This document shows, piece after piece, positions 33,661 through 40,692 of a DNA stretch of 64,000 nt. A model generated the notes under the pieces. The model saw only the letters and a list, made by a program, of their open reading frames with translations. It did no database searches and was not told the DNA's origin. Position 1 is the stretch's first letter. Every line of letters begins with the position of its first letter. Origin of the DNA: VRUE01 sp963764365 (lineage in GTDB: Bacteria > Actinomycetota > Thermoleophilia > Solirubrobacterales > 70-9); NCBI GenBank assembly GCA_963764365.1, contig CAVXSI010000015.1, positions 186,001 to 250,000 on the forward strand, read 5' to 3'. Made by a program: the position numbers and the translations under genes.

Positions 33661-33954
33661 ATGGGTGCTGAGGACTTGGAGCAGGTGAACATGCACGAGG
33701 CCAAGACGCATCTGTCGAAGCTCGTCGAGCGGGTCGAAGGGGGCGAGGAGATCGTGATCAGCCGGGCGGGAAAGCCGGCGGCGAAGCTGGTGCCGATGCC
33801 GCAGGTCAAGTCCGGGAAGCGCAAGCTCGGCGGCTGGGAGGGCATCGAGGTGCCTTCGGACGAGGAATGGCGGGAGTTCAAGGAAGAGCTCGCCAAAGAC
33901 TTCGAGGAAGCCGGGCTCATCCCAAGTGAGGACGAGCAGTGGAGAGGCGATTGA
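33661..33954 (+). CDS. Antitoxin, Phd/YefM family
   Basis: 97 residues. The N-terminus MGAEDLEQVNMHEAKTHLSKLVERVEGGEEIVISRAGKPAAKLVPM (residues 1-45) is a standard Phd/YefM DNA-binding fold. The acidic, Trp-containing C-terminal part (EGIEVPSDEEWREFKEELAKDFEEA) should wrap the toxin. It overlaps the PIN toxin gene by several bases, and likely represses its own promoter with the toxin. The gene start is preceded by GAGAGGGGGGAG (33648-33659), a strong ribosome site. Confidence 0.9.
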   Translation: MGAEDLEQVNMHEAKTHLSKLVERVEGGEEIVISRAGKPAAKLVPMPQVKSGKRKLGGWEGIEVPSDEEWREFKEELAKDFEEAGLIPSEDEQWRGD

Positions 33955-34331
33955 GGCTGCTGCTCGACACCCATACGCTGCTTTGGACGTTGAAAGAACC
34001 GGAGCGCCTCGCGGCACGCTCGGCAACGGCGATCGCAGCGGAAGACTCCCGAGTCTTCGTCAGCGTCGTCAGCCCGTGGGAGCTGGCGATCGCCGAGGCG
34101 CGTGGCAGGCTCAGCACCCCCGGTGACCTCGAGGCTCACCTCGAGCGCAACCGGTTCGAGTTGCTCCCTGTGAACCTGCGTCACGTCGACCTGATCAGGT
34201 CGATGGCCCACCACCACAGGGACCCTTTCGATCGCATGCTGATCGCTCAGGCGCAGGTCGAGGGCCTGACTCTCGTCACCTCAGACAGGGAAATGCGGCG
34301 CTACCCCGTCTCAATCTTCCCGGCGACCTGA
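33939..34331 (+). CDS. PIN-domain toxin (VapC-like)
   Basis: 130 residues from GTG 33939; a TTG at 33951 that overlaps the antitoxin stop (TTGA) is an equally plausible start. PIN-domain nuclease acidic residues: LLLDTHTLLWTL (Asp), VSPWELAIAEARG (Glu) and HHHRDPFDRMLIAQA (Asp). Likely cleaves RNA unless bound by the antitoxin. Second gene of a type II toxin-antitoxin pair. Confidence 0.9.
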   Translation: MERRLRLLLDTHTLLWTLKEPERLAARSATAIAAEDSRVFVSVVSPWELAIAEARGRLSTPGDLEAHLERNRFELLPVNLRHVDLIRSMAHHHRDPFDRMLIAQAQVEGLTLVTSDREMRRYPVSIFPAT

Positions 34332-34333
34332 CC

Positions 34334-34825
34334 TCAGGCCAGCCGCCGCTGCAGCAGCGCCATCCGGGCCACCGTGAGGGCGGCGTTGCGGCCCTGGTCG
34401 CGCTTGCCGCCGCCGGCCCGCTCCAGCGCCTGCTCCATCGTGTCGCAGGTGATCACGCCGAAGGAGCAGGGGACGCCGGATGCGAGCTGCACGTCCTGGA
34501 TGCCGCGGGCGGCCTCGGCGCAGACGAAGTCGTAGTGGTCGGTCTCGCCGCGGATCACGACGCCGAGGCAGGCGACGCCGGCGAACTCGCCGCTCTCGGC
34601 GTGCAGCTTCGCCGCGAACGGCAGCTCGTAGGCGCCCGGCACGGAAACGTGGCTGACCGCGGGGGCGGGCACGCCGGCCAGCTCGAAGCCGTCGTCGGCG
34701 CCGCGCAGCAGCCGCTGCGCGAGATCCTCGTAGAAGCGGCCGACGCAGACCGCGAAGCGCAGCGAGGAGAGGATCTCCCGCTCGCTGTCGTCGAAGCTCT
34801 CGAGGAACTCCCCCGGCTCAGCCAT
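34334..34825 (-). CDS. ribH: 6,7-dimethyl-8-ribityllumazine synthase
   Basis: 163 residues from ATG 34825 (MAEPGEF), which overlaps the ribBA stop. Condenses the pyrimidine with dihydroxybutanone phosphate. Marks: VSVPGAYELPFAA, GVVIRGETDHYDFVC (substrate and catalytic His region) and PCSFGVITCDTMEQALERAGG. The C-terminus (AALTVARMALLQRRLA) is as in homologues. Last gene of the ribD-ribE-ribBA-ribH operon. Confidence 0.95.
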   Translation of the reverse strand: MAEPGEFLESFDDSEREILSSLRFAVCVGRFYEDLAQRLLRGADDGFELAGVPAPAVSHVSVPGAYELPFAAKLHAESGEFAGVACLGVVIRGETDHYDFVCAEAARGIQDVQLASGVPCSFGVITCDTMEQALERAGGGKRDQGRNAALTVARMALLQRRLA

Positions 34826-36155
34826 CCGCCGGCTCGCTTCCGCCCCCGGCATCGCGCTCCTCCTCGTCGTGGATCATCTCTTCGTCGAGGGCGAGCCCCT
34901 GGTGGTGCAGCGAGTGGCCCATCTTGTCGCGCTTCGCCCGCAGGTAGGTCTCGTTGTGGGCGTTGGGCGGCGCCTCGATCGGCACCTGCTCGGTGACCGA
35001 GAGGCCGTAGCCCTCGAGCCCGACGATCTTTTTCGGGTTGTTGGTGAGGATGCGGATGCTGGTCAGGCCGAGGTCGCCGAGGATCTGGGCGCCGATCCCG
35101 TAGTCGCGCAGATCGGCCGGCAGCCCGAGCTTGAGGTTGGCCTCTACCGTGTCGGCCCCCTCCTCCTGCAGCTTGTAGGCGCGCAGCTTGTTCAGCAGGC
35201 CGATCCCGCGGCCCTCCTGGGAGAGGTAGAGGAGTACGCCGCGGCCCTCACGCTCGATCATCGACAGCGCCGCTTCGAGCTGCTCGCCGCAGTCGCAGCG
35301 CATGCTGTGGAAGACGTCGCCGGTGAGGCACTCGCTGTGGACGCGGACCAGCACGTCCTCGGCCCCGTCGACCTCGCCCTTGACCATCGCCACATGATGT
35401 TTGTCGTCGACCAGCGAGCGGTAGCCGACCGCCTTGAAGTCGCCGAAGGCGGTCGGCAGGCCGGTGGCGACGACCCGTTCGACCAGCTTCTCGGTGCGGC
35501 GGCGGTAGGCGATCAGGTCGGCGACGGTGACCATCTTCAGGCCGTGCTTGCGGCTGTAGGGAACCAGGTCGGGGACGCGGGCCATCGTGCCGTCGTCGTT
35601 CATCACCTCGCAGATCACCCCGGCCGGGGTGAGGCCGGCGAGGCGGGCGAGGTCGACGCTGGCCTCGGTGTGGCCGGTGCGCTCCAGCACGCCGCCGTCT
35701 TTGGCCCGCAGCGGAAACATGTGGCCGGGGACGACGATGTCGCGCGCGCTCGAGTCGGAGTCGATCGCGACCTGGATCGTGTGCGCGCGGTCGTGGGCGG
35801 AGATCCCCGTGGTCACGCCGCCCGCCGCCTCGATCGTCACCGTGAAGGCGGTCTGCAGCGGCGCCTCGTTCTTCGCCGCCATCAGGTTGAGGCCGAGCCG
35901 CTCGCAGCGCTCGGCGGTCAGCGCCAGGCAGATCAGGCCGCGCGCCTCCTTGGCCATGAAGTTGACGGCCTCGGGGGTGGCGAACTGCGCCGCCATCACC
36001 AGGTCGCCCTCGTTCTCGCGATCCTCGCCGTCGCAGACGACGACCATGCGGCCGCGGCGGATCTCCTCGATCGCCTCCTCGATCGTCGCGAACGGGCTCT
36101 CGCCCTCCGCGCCTTCGTGCTGCTCGGCTTTCTGCGCTCCGGACATCTGGCTCAT
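34818..36155 (-). CDS. ribBA: Bifunctional DHBP synthase / GTP cyclohydrolase II
   Basis: 445 residues from ATG 36155. The N-terminal half (to about 225) is 3,4-dihydroxy-2-butanone-4-phosphate synthase: VVVCDGEDRENEGDLVMAAQ and RTGHTEASVDLARLAG. The C-terminal half is GTP cyclohydrolase II with the zinc ligands in SECLTGDVFHSMRCDCGEQL, the Arg/Tyr region LSQEGRGIGLLNKLRAYKLQE and the LTNNPKK loop. Supplies both riboflavin precursors. Its start ATGA overlaps the mini-ORF stop, and AAAGGG just upstream is the ribosome site. A C-terminal acidic tail of about 20 residues is present. Confidence 0.95.
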   Translation of the reverse strand: MSQMSGAQKAEQHEGAEGESPFATIEEAIEEIRRGRMVVVCDGEDRENEGDLVMAAQFATPEAVNFMAKEARGLICLALTAERCERLGLNLMAAKNEAPLQTAFTVTIEAAGGVTTGISAHDRAHTIQVAIDSDSSARDIVVPGHMFPLRAKDGGVLERTGHTEASVDLARLAGLTPAGVICEVMNDDGTMARVPDLVPYSRKHGLKMVTVADLIAYRRRTEKLVERVVATGLPTAFGDFKAVGYRSLVDDKHHVAMVKGEVDGAEDVLVRVHSECLTGDVFHSMRCDCGEQLEAALSMIEREGRGVLLYLSQEGRGIGLLNKLRAYKLQEEGADTVEANLKLGLPADLRDYGIGAQILGDLGLTSIRILTNNPKKIVGLEGYGLSVTEQVPIEAPPNAHNETYLRAKRDKMGHSLHHQGLALDEEMIHDEEERDAGGGSEPADG

Positions 36156-36223
36156 ACATCCCTTTCGCACTTCGCTCGCGGCGCGAAGCGCCAGATATGC
36201 ACGCTTGCTCGCTCCGCGCTCAT
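36152..36223 (-). CDS. Coupling mini-ORF between ribE and ribBA
   Basis: 23 codons: starts MSAERASVHI and ends CERDV. Its ATG overlaps the ribE stop (ATGA) and its stop overlaps the ribBA start (ATGA), so ribosomes could pass ribE to mini-ORF to ribBA. The first eight codons differ by one base from the aroG/tyrA mini-ORF (55762-55824), which is strong evidence that it is a repeated unit rather than chance. It may be a non-functional peptide; its value could be the coupling and the AAAGGG ribosome site it carries. Confidence 0.55.
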   Translation of the reverse strand: MSAERASVHIWRFAPRAKCERDV

Positions 36224-36828
36224 GGCTCCGCTCCGACGAATGGTTGCAGCAACCGCTCCACGTACTTGGCGACGACGTCCGACTCGACGTTGAGCTTGCG
36301 CCCCGGCGCGGATTCTCCCAGCGTCGTCCGCTCCAGCGTCTCCGGGATCAGCGAGACCTCGATCCACTTCTCCCCCAGCCCGGCGATCGTCAGGCTGACC
36401 CCGTCGAGCGTCACCGAGCCCTTGTCGATCGCGTAGCGCAGCAGCTCGGGGCCGAGCCCGACCCGCAGGCGGCGGGCGAACCCGTCGCCCTCGATCGAGA
36501 CGACCTCGCCGACGCCGTCGACGTGCCCCTGGACGATGTGCCCGCCGAGCCGGTCGGAAGCCTGCATCGCCAACTCTAGGTTGACCTTGGCGCCGGTCTC
36601 CAGCCTCCCGAGCGCCGTGACCTCCAAGGTCTGGTTCATCGCCTCGGTTTCGAAGCCGTCTCCGTCCACACTCGTGGCGGTCAGGCAGGCACCGTTGACG
36701 GCAACCGAATCGCCCGGCTCGACCTCGGACGCCAGTGAGGTTGCGATTCGCATGCGCGCTCCGCCAGCTCCCGAATCGACCAACTCGACCGCGCCCACGT
36801 CCTGAATCAGCCCGGTGAACACGTTCAC
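36220..36828 (-). CDS. ribE: Riboflavin synthase alpha chain
   Basis: About 202 residues; I prefer the GTG at 36828 that overlaps the ribD stop (GTGA), with AAGGAG just upstream. The two lumazine-binding barrels are homologous to each other: FTGLIQDVGAVE...DSVAVNGACLTATSV (1-97) and LGGHIVQGHVDGVGEVV...SVTLDGVSLTIAGLG (98-190). The two-barrel arrangement and length match RibE. Second gene of the operon. Confidence 0.94.
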   Translation of the reverse strand: MNVFTGLIQDVGAVELVDSGAGGARMRIATSLASEVEPGDSVAVNGACLTATSVDGDGFETEAMNQTLEVTALGRLETGAKVNLELAMQASDRLGGHIVQGHVDGVGEVVSIEGDGFARRLRVGLGPELLRYAIDKGSVTLDGVSLTIAGLGEKWIEVSLIPETLERTTLGESAPGRKLNVESDVVAKYVERLLQPFVGAEP

Positions 36829-38084
36829 CACTCCTTGAGCCGGGCCGTGATCAAAACGTCATCGCCGACCGCCTCAACCTCGCTACGCAGGGCCACTGCT
36901 CGCGCGGGAGGCGTCGGGGTGGGGGGTCTTCCGCTGCCCGAAGGCTGCGGAGGGGAAGGCTCCGACCCACGGGGCGCTGTGTCCCGTCCCCCGGAGCAGC
37001 GCGTAGGGCGAGGAAGACCCCCCACCCCGACGACAGGACCCGCGCGCCCGGCGCCCCCGAGCAGAATGGGCGCGACGAACGTCCGCGCCTCGTCAAGCGC
37101 GTCGGCAGCGAGAAAGGACGCTGCGAGAGTCCGGCCGCCCTCGAGGAAGAGGCTGGTGACGTTGCGCCGGCCCAGCTCCGACAGTGCTGCGTCGATGCTG
37201 TCGGCGACGAGGATCTCAGCGCCGGCATCGCGCAGCGCGGCACTGCGGTCGGGGTCGGCAACCTGTGACGCGACAACGATCACGGGCGACTCGTCGAGCG
37301 TCTTCAGCAGCCGCGAGTCGAGCGGCAGCCTCGCCTGGCGGTCGAAGACGACGCGAATCGGCTGCCGCGATTTCGTTCCGCTGTGCCTTTTGCTCACCTG
37401 GTGAGCAAAAGGCACAGCGGAAGCGTCGATCCGGGCGGTGAGCAGGGGGTCGTCGGCGAGGACGGTGCCGATGCCGACCGCGATCGCGTCCGCTTCGGCG
37501 CGCCAGCGGTGGACGAGCTCGCGGCTCTCGGGGCCGGAGATCCAGGCGGAGTCGCCGGGGGGCGTGGTCGTCTCGCCGTCGAGCGACATCGCCAGCTTCA
37601 GGCTGACCAGCGGCAGGCCGGTGCGGGCGTGCTTGCGGAACGGCTGGTTGAGCAGCCGCGCCGCGGTCGCCTCCTCGCCCGTCGCGAGCTCGACCTCGAC
37701 GCCGCCGTCGCGGAGGATGCCCGGCCCGCGCCCGGACGCCTTCTCACTGGGATCGTCCGACGCGATCACGACGCGCCCGATCGCCGCCTCCAGAATCGCC
37801 TCGACGCAGGGCGGCTGCCGCCCCTGATGCGCACAGGGCTCCAGGGTCACGTACATCGTCGCCCCCGCCGGCTCCTCCCCCCGCTTCCGACAGTCCTCCA
37901 AAGCCGCCCGCTCCGCATGCAGCCCCCCCAACTCGGCATGAAACCCCTCGCCGATCGTCTCGCCATCCCGCGCGATCACCGCTCCGACCAGCGGATTTGG
38001 ACTGACACGCCCACGCCCCCCTTCGGCAAGCTCAAGAGCCCGCTTCAGATGGGTCCGATCCGCGGCTGTCAGCTGCATCTCCAT
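36825..38084 (-). CDS. ribD: Bifunctional riboflavin deaminase/reductase RibD with two in-frame insertions
   Basis: 419 residues from ATG 38084 (MEMQLTAADRT), versus about 360-370 for usual RibD. The deaminase domain has the zinc ligands in LHAERAALEDC and EPCAHQGRQPPC; the reductase domain has LVSLKLAMSLDGETTTP, WISGPESRELVHRWRAEADAI and SLFLEGGRTLAASFL. Residues about 221-236 come from a 47-bp palindrome (37376-37422) and about 346-394 from repeat C2; both keep the frame. Deaminates and reduces the pyrimidine intermediate. First gene of the rib operon; I see no FMN riboswitch upstream. Confidence 0.94.
   Translation of the reverse strand: MEMQLTAADRTHLKRALELAEGGRGRVSPNPLVGAVIARDGETIGEGFHAELGGLHAERAALEDCRKRGEEPAGATMYVTLEPCAHQGRQPPCVEAILEAAIGRVVIASDDPSEKASGRGPGILRDGGVEVELATGEEATAARLLNQPFRKHARTGLPLVSLKLAMSLDGETTTPPGDSAWISGPESRELVHRWRAEADAIAVGIGTVLADDPLLTARIDASAVPFAHQVSKRHSGTKSRQPIRVVFDRQARLPLDSRLLKTLDESPVIVVASQVADPDRSAALRDAGAEILVADSIDAALSELGRRNVTSLFLEGGRTLAASFLAADALDEARTFVAPILLGGAGRAGPVVGVGGLPRPTRCSGGRDTAPRGSEPSPPQPSGSGRPPTPTPPARAVALRSEVEAVGDDVLITARLKEW
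36901..37046. repeat. Repeat family C, copy 2 (in-frame inside ribD)
   Basis: Outer arms CGCGCGGG (36901-36908) / CCCGCGCG (37039-37046); main stem 20 bp (36913-36932 with 37012-37031). The interior (GCTGCCCGAAGGCTGCGGAGG; CCGGAGCAGCG...AGGGCGAGG) matches copy 1 in recG. Encodes Gly/Pro-rich residues close to the RibD C-terminus, before the final strand. Confidence 0.85.
37376..37422. repeat. 47-bp perfect palindrome inside ribD
   Basis: Arms of 23 bp (37376-37398 and 37400-37422) around a single T (37399), with no mismatch. It is translated in-frame as part of the RibD reductase domain (SKRHSGTK within a surface-like loop between LTARID and PIRVVFD). Perfect palindromes of this length are normally unstable in replication, so its presence inside a needed gene is notable. 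Confidence 0.85.
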
Positions 38085-38090
38085 GCGACC

Positions 38091-38106
38091 GATTGACTGG
38101 TCAATC
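38091..38106. promoter_or_regulatory. Inverted repeat upstream of ribD
   Basis: GATTGAC-TG-GTCAATC, 7-bp arms with a 2-bp centre, 7 bp from the ribD ATG. Spacing and symmetry fit a repressor operator or a transcript stem over the ribosome site. No known regulator can be named. Confidence 0.35.
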
Positions 38107-38121
38107 AACACCAGCTTACTC

Positions 38122-38178
38122 CTCCCCCACCCCGACGCCAGGACCCGCGCCGCCCGAGCGCCCGGTTTCTGGCGTCGG
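38122..38178. repeat. Partial family-C-like hairpin upstream of ribD
   Basis: CCGACGCCAG (38132-38141) pairs with CTGGCGTCGG (38169-38178). The left side CCCCACCCCGACGCCAGGACCCGCGC matches the right end of repeats C1/C2 over about 25 bp (positions 38126-38150). Located between ribD and the divergent glycosyltransferase gene, where both promoters must also lie. Confidence 0.55.
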
Positions 38179-38225
38179 ATCGTGCGCGCCCCGCGCCGCC
38201 CCCACGGATACCCTGACCGCGCCCC

Positions 38226-39227
38226 ATGAAGCTGATCGTCCAGATCCCCTGCCTGAACGAGGAGGCGACGCTGCCCGCGACCCTCGCCGACCTCCCGCGC
38301 CGGGTCGAGGGCGTCGACGAGGTCGAGCTGCTGGTCGTCGACGACGGCTCGACCGACCGCACGGTCGAGGTCGCGCGCCAGAACGGGGTGCAGCACGTCG
38401 TCCGCCTGACCAACAACAAGGGCCTCGCGGCCGGCTTCCAGGCGGGGCTCGACGCCTGCCTCAAGCTCGGCGCCGACGTGATCGTCAACACCGACGCCGA
38501 CAACCAGTACAGCGGCGCCGACGTCCCGAAGCTGCTGGCGCCGATCCTGGCGGGCGAAGCCGACATGGTCGTCGGCGACCGCCGGGTGTCGACGATCGAG
38601 CACTTCTCGCCCGCCAAGAAGCGCCTGCAGCGACTCGGCAGCTGGGTCGTGCGGCGGATCTCCGGCACCGAGATCGCCGACACCACCTCCGGCTTCCGCG
38701 CCTACAACCGCGAGGCGGCGCTGGGGCTGCTCGTCACCGACGACTTCACCTACACGCTGGAGAGCCTGATCCAGGCCGGCAAGATGCTGGTCGCCGTCGA
38801 CCAGGTCGAGGTCGCGACCAACCCGCAGACGCGCGAGTCGCGGCTGTTCGGCTCGACCAGCGCCTACGTCCGCCGCAACGCCCTCTCGATCCTCCGCGTC
38901 TACGCCCGCTACGAGCCGCTGCGATTGTTCGCCGGCGCCAGCCTCGTCGCCGCGCTGCTGGCGCTGGCCGCCTGGATGCCGTTCCTGGTCGACTGGATCC
39001 TCAACGGCGACTCGGGCGGCCACATCCAGTCGCTGATCCTCGGCGCGGTTCTGTTCATCGCCGCGGTGCAGCTGCTGGCCCTGGGGGTGATCGGCGACCT
39101 GCTCGCCGGCCAGCGGGTGATGACCCAGCGGGTCTTCGAGCGGGTGCGGCGGGTCGAGCTCGCGCTCGACGTCGAGCCCTCGCATTACGAGCGCGGCGCC
39201 GAGCCCCGGCCGGCCGGGGAGCGATGA
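38226..39227 (+). CDS. Family 2 glycosyltransferase
   Basis: 333 residues. The GT-A fold has the early VQIPCLNEEATLP, DDGSTDRT and the metal motif NTDADNQYSGADV; R/G-rich RRVSTIEHFSPAKK follows. Two C-terminal helices (about 235-300; LVAALLALAAWMPFLVDW and LGAVLFIAAVQLLALGVIG) anchor it in the membrane, as in the DPM1/GtrB-like enzymes that make polyprenol-linked sugars. Its stop overlaps the flippase start (ATGA), suggesting one export/assembly pathway for a surface glycan. Confidence 0.88.
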   Translation: MKLIVQIPCLNEEATLPATLADLPRRVEGVDEVELLVVDDGSTDRTVEVARQNGVQHVVRLTNNKGLAAGFQAGLDACLKLGADVIVNTDADNQYSGADVPKLLAPILAGEADMVVGDRRVSTIEHFSPAKKRLQRLGSWVVRRISGTEIADTTSGFRAYNREAALGLLVTDDFTYTLESLIQAGKMLVAVDQVEVATNPQTRESRLFGSTSAYVRRNALSILRVYARYEPLRLFAGASLVAALLALAAWMPFLVDWILNGDSGGHIQSLILGAVLFIAAVQLLALGVIGDLLAGQRVMTQRVFERVRRVELALDVEPSHYERGAEPRPAGER

Positions 39228-40669
39228 GCGGGGAGGACGGCCGCGGCGCGGCGGCGGGCGGGGCCGTCAGCTCGACCGACTACGGCAAGACGGCCAGCTT
39301 CCTGGCGGTCGGCGTCGGCCTCACCGGCGTCATCACCTACGCCTACTTCCTGATCGCCTCACACGTCCTCTCGAAGCCGGACTACGGGCAGATCACCGTG
39401 CTCTGGTCGGCGGTCTTCATCACGATCTCGACCCTCTACCGGCCGATCGAACAGCTGCTCTCCCGCCACATCTCCGAACGCCAGGTCAAGCGGCAGTCGA
39501 TCTCCGAGCCGATGCGTGTCGCCGCGACGATCCAGCTCGGCCTCTCGCTGTTCTTCGCGGTCGTCGCGCTGGCCCTGCGGGGCCCGATCCAGAACGGCCT
39601 ACTGGAGGGCAACGAAACCCTCTACTGGGTCTTCTTCTCGGCCGTCCTCTTCTACGCGGCGAGCTACTTCGCCCGCGGCTTCCTCGCCGGCCAGCAGCGG
39701 TTCGGCCTGTTCGTCGCCCTGATCCTCTCCGAATCGTGCTTCCGCACGGTCTTCGCGGTGCTGGTCGCGGTCAGCCTGCTGAGCGGCCAGTCGGCGGTCG
39801 CGATCGGCATCGTCGCCGCTCCCGCGCTCTCCCTGATGGTCGTGCCGTTCGCCTTCGCCCGCAGGGCGAAACGCGAACAGGGCAGCCACCAGCCCGGCAT
39901 GCCGGGACGCGACGCGGAGGACATGCCGGGCAGTGATGAGAATCCTGGCAACCACCCTGAGGCAGCTTTCTCGTTTCGTCACGGTGGCGGCTTCGCCGCC
40001 GCCGTGCTGCTGATCATGTTCAGCGAACAGGCATTCCTCAACGCCGGGCCGCTGATCGTCCGCGGGTTGCAGGGCGCGGCCGCGGCCGGCTTCATCTTCA
40101 ATGTGCTGATGATCGCCCGCGCGCCGCTGCAGCTCTTTCAGTCCGTGTCCACCAGCATCCTCCCCCACCTGACCAGCCTGCACGCGAACGGCAGCGAGGA
40201 AGCCGAGCGCCAGTTCCGGAGCACGGTGCGGATGGTCCTGCTCGGCCTCGCCGCCTTCACCGCGCTGGCCCTCGTCTTCATGGCGGCCGCCGGGCCGAAG
40301 GCGATGCAGATCGCCTTCAGCAACAAGTTCAGCTACGACCGCGAGGGCCTGCTGCTGGTGACGCTCGGCATGGGCCTCTACCTGAGCTCGGTGACCGTCA
40401 ACCAGGCCTGCATCGCCCAGGGGCAGGTGCGGCGCGCCGCCGCCCGCTGGATCGCCTGCGCGGCGCTGTTCATCGGCTGGAACTTCATCCCGCTCGTCAG
40501 CGACGAGTTCCGCCGGGTCGAGTTCGGCTTCCTGCTCGCCGCCGCGGTCCTCTTCCTGCTCCTCTACTTCGTCTACCGCCGCCCGCACGAGCGCGCCGAG
40601 GACGTGCCTCGGCCCGGCTCGCCGACCGAGCTCGAGGCCCGCCTGGCGAGCGTCGACGAGCCGCTGTAG
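39224..40669 (+). CDS. Polysaccharide flippase (MOP superfamily)
   Basis: 481 residues from ATG 39224 with about 12-14 hydrophobic segments (for example FLAVGVGLTGVITYAYFL; AVLFYAASYFARGF; VLLIMFSEQAFLNAGPLIV; LAAFTALALVFMAAAGP). Resembles Wzx/MurJ-type oligosaccharide exporters. The loop near residue 225-250 (QGSHQPGMPGRDAEDMPGSDENP as a polar stretch) contains a short inverted repeat CCCGGCAT...ATGCCGGG at the DNA level and may be another insertion. Coupled to the upstream glycosyltransferase. Confidence 0.8.
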   Translation: MSGEDGRGAAAGGAVSSTDYGKTASFLAVGVGLTGVITYAYFLIASHVLSKPDYGQITVLWSAVFITISTLYRPIEQLLSRHISERQVKRQSISEPMRVAATIQLGLSLFFAVVALALRGPIQNGLLEGNETLYWVFFSAVLFYAASYFARGFLAGQQRFGLFVALILSESCFRTVFAVLVAVSLLSGQSAVAIGIVAAPALSLMVVPFAFARRAKREQGSHQPGMPGRDAEDMPGSDENPGNHPEAAFSFRHGGGFAAAVLLIMFSEQAFLNAGPLIVRGLQGAAAAGFIFNVLMIARAPLQLFQSVSTSILPHLTSLHANGSEEAERQFRSTVRMVLLGLAAFTALALVFMAAAGPKAMQIAFSNKFSYDREGLLLVTLGMGLYLSSVTVNQACIAQGQVRRAAARWIACAALFIGWNFIPLVSDEFRRVEFGFLLAAAVLFLLLYFVYRRPHERAEDVPRPGSPTELEARLASVDEPL

Positions 40670-40692
40670 CGGTGGCCCGTTAGGAGCCGTCG

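Noticed and set aside
38085..38225. FMN riboswitch upstream of ribD
   Set aside because: None of the conserved FMN aptamer segments is visible on the ribD strand; the region instead holds a C-type hairpin and a short dyad near the start.
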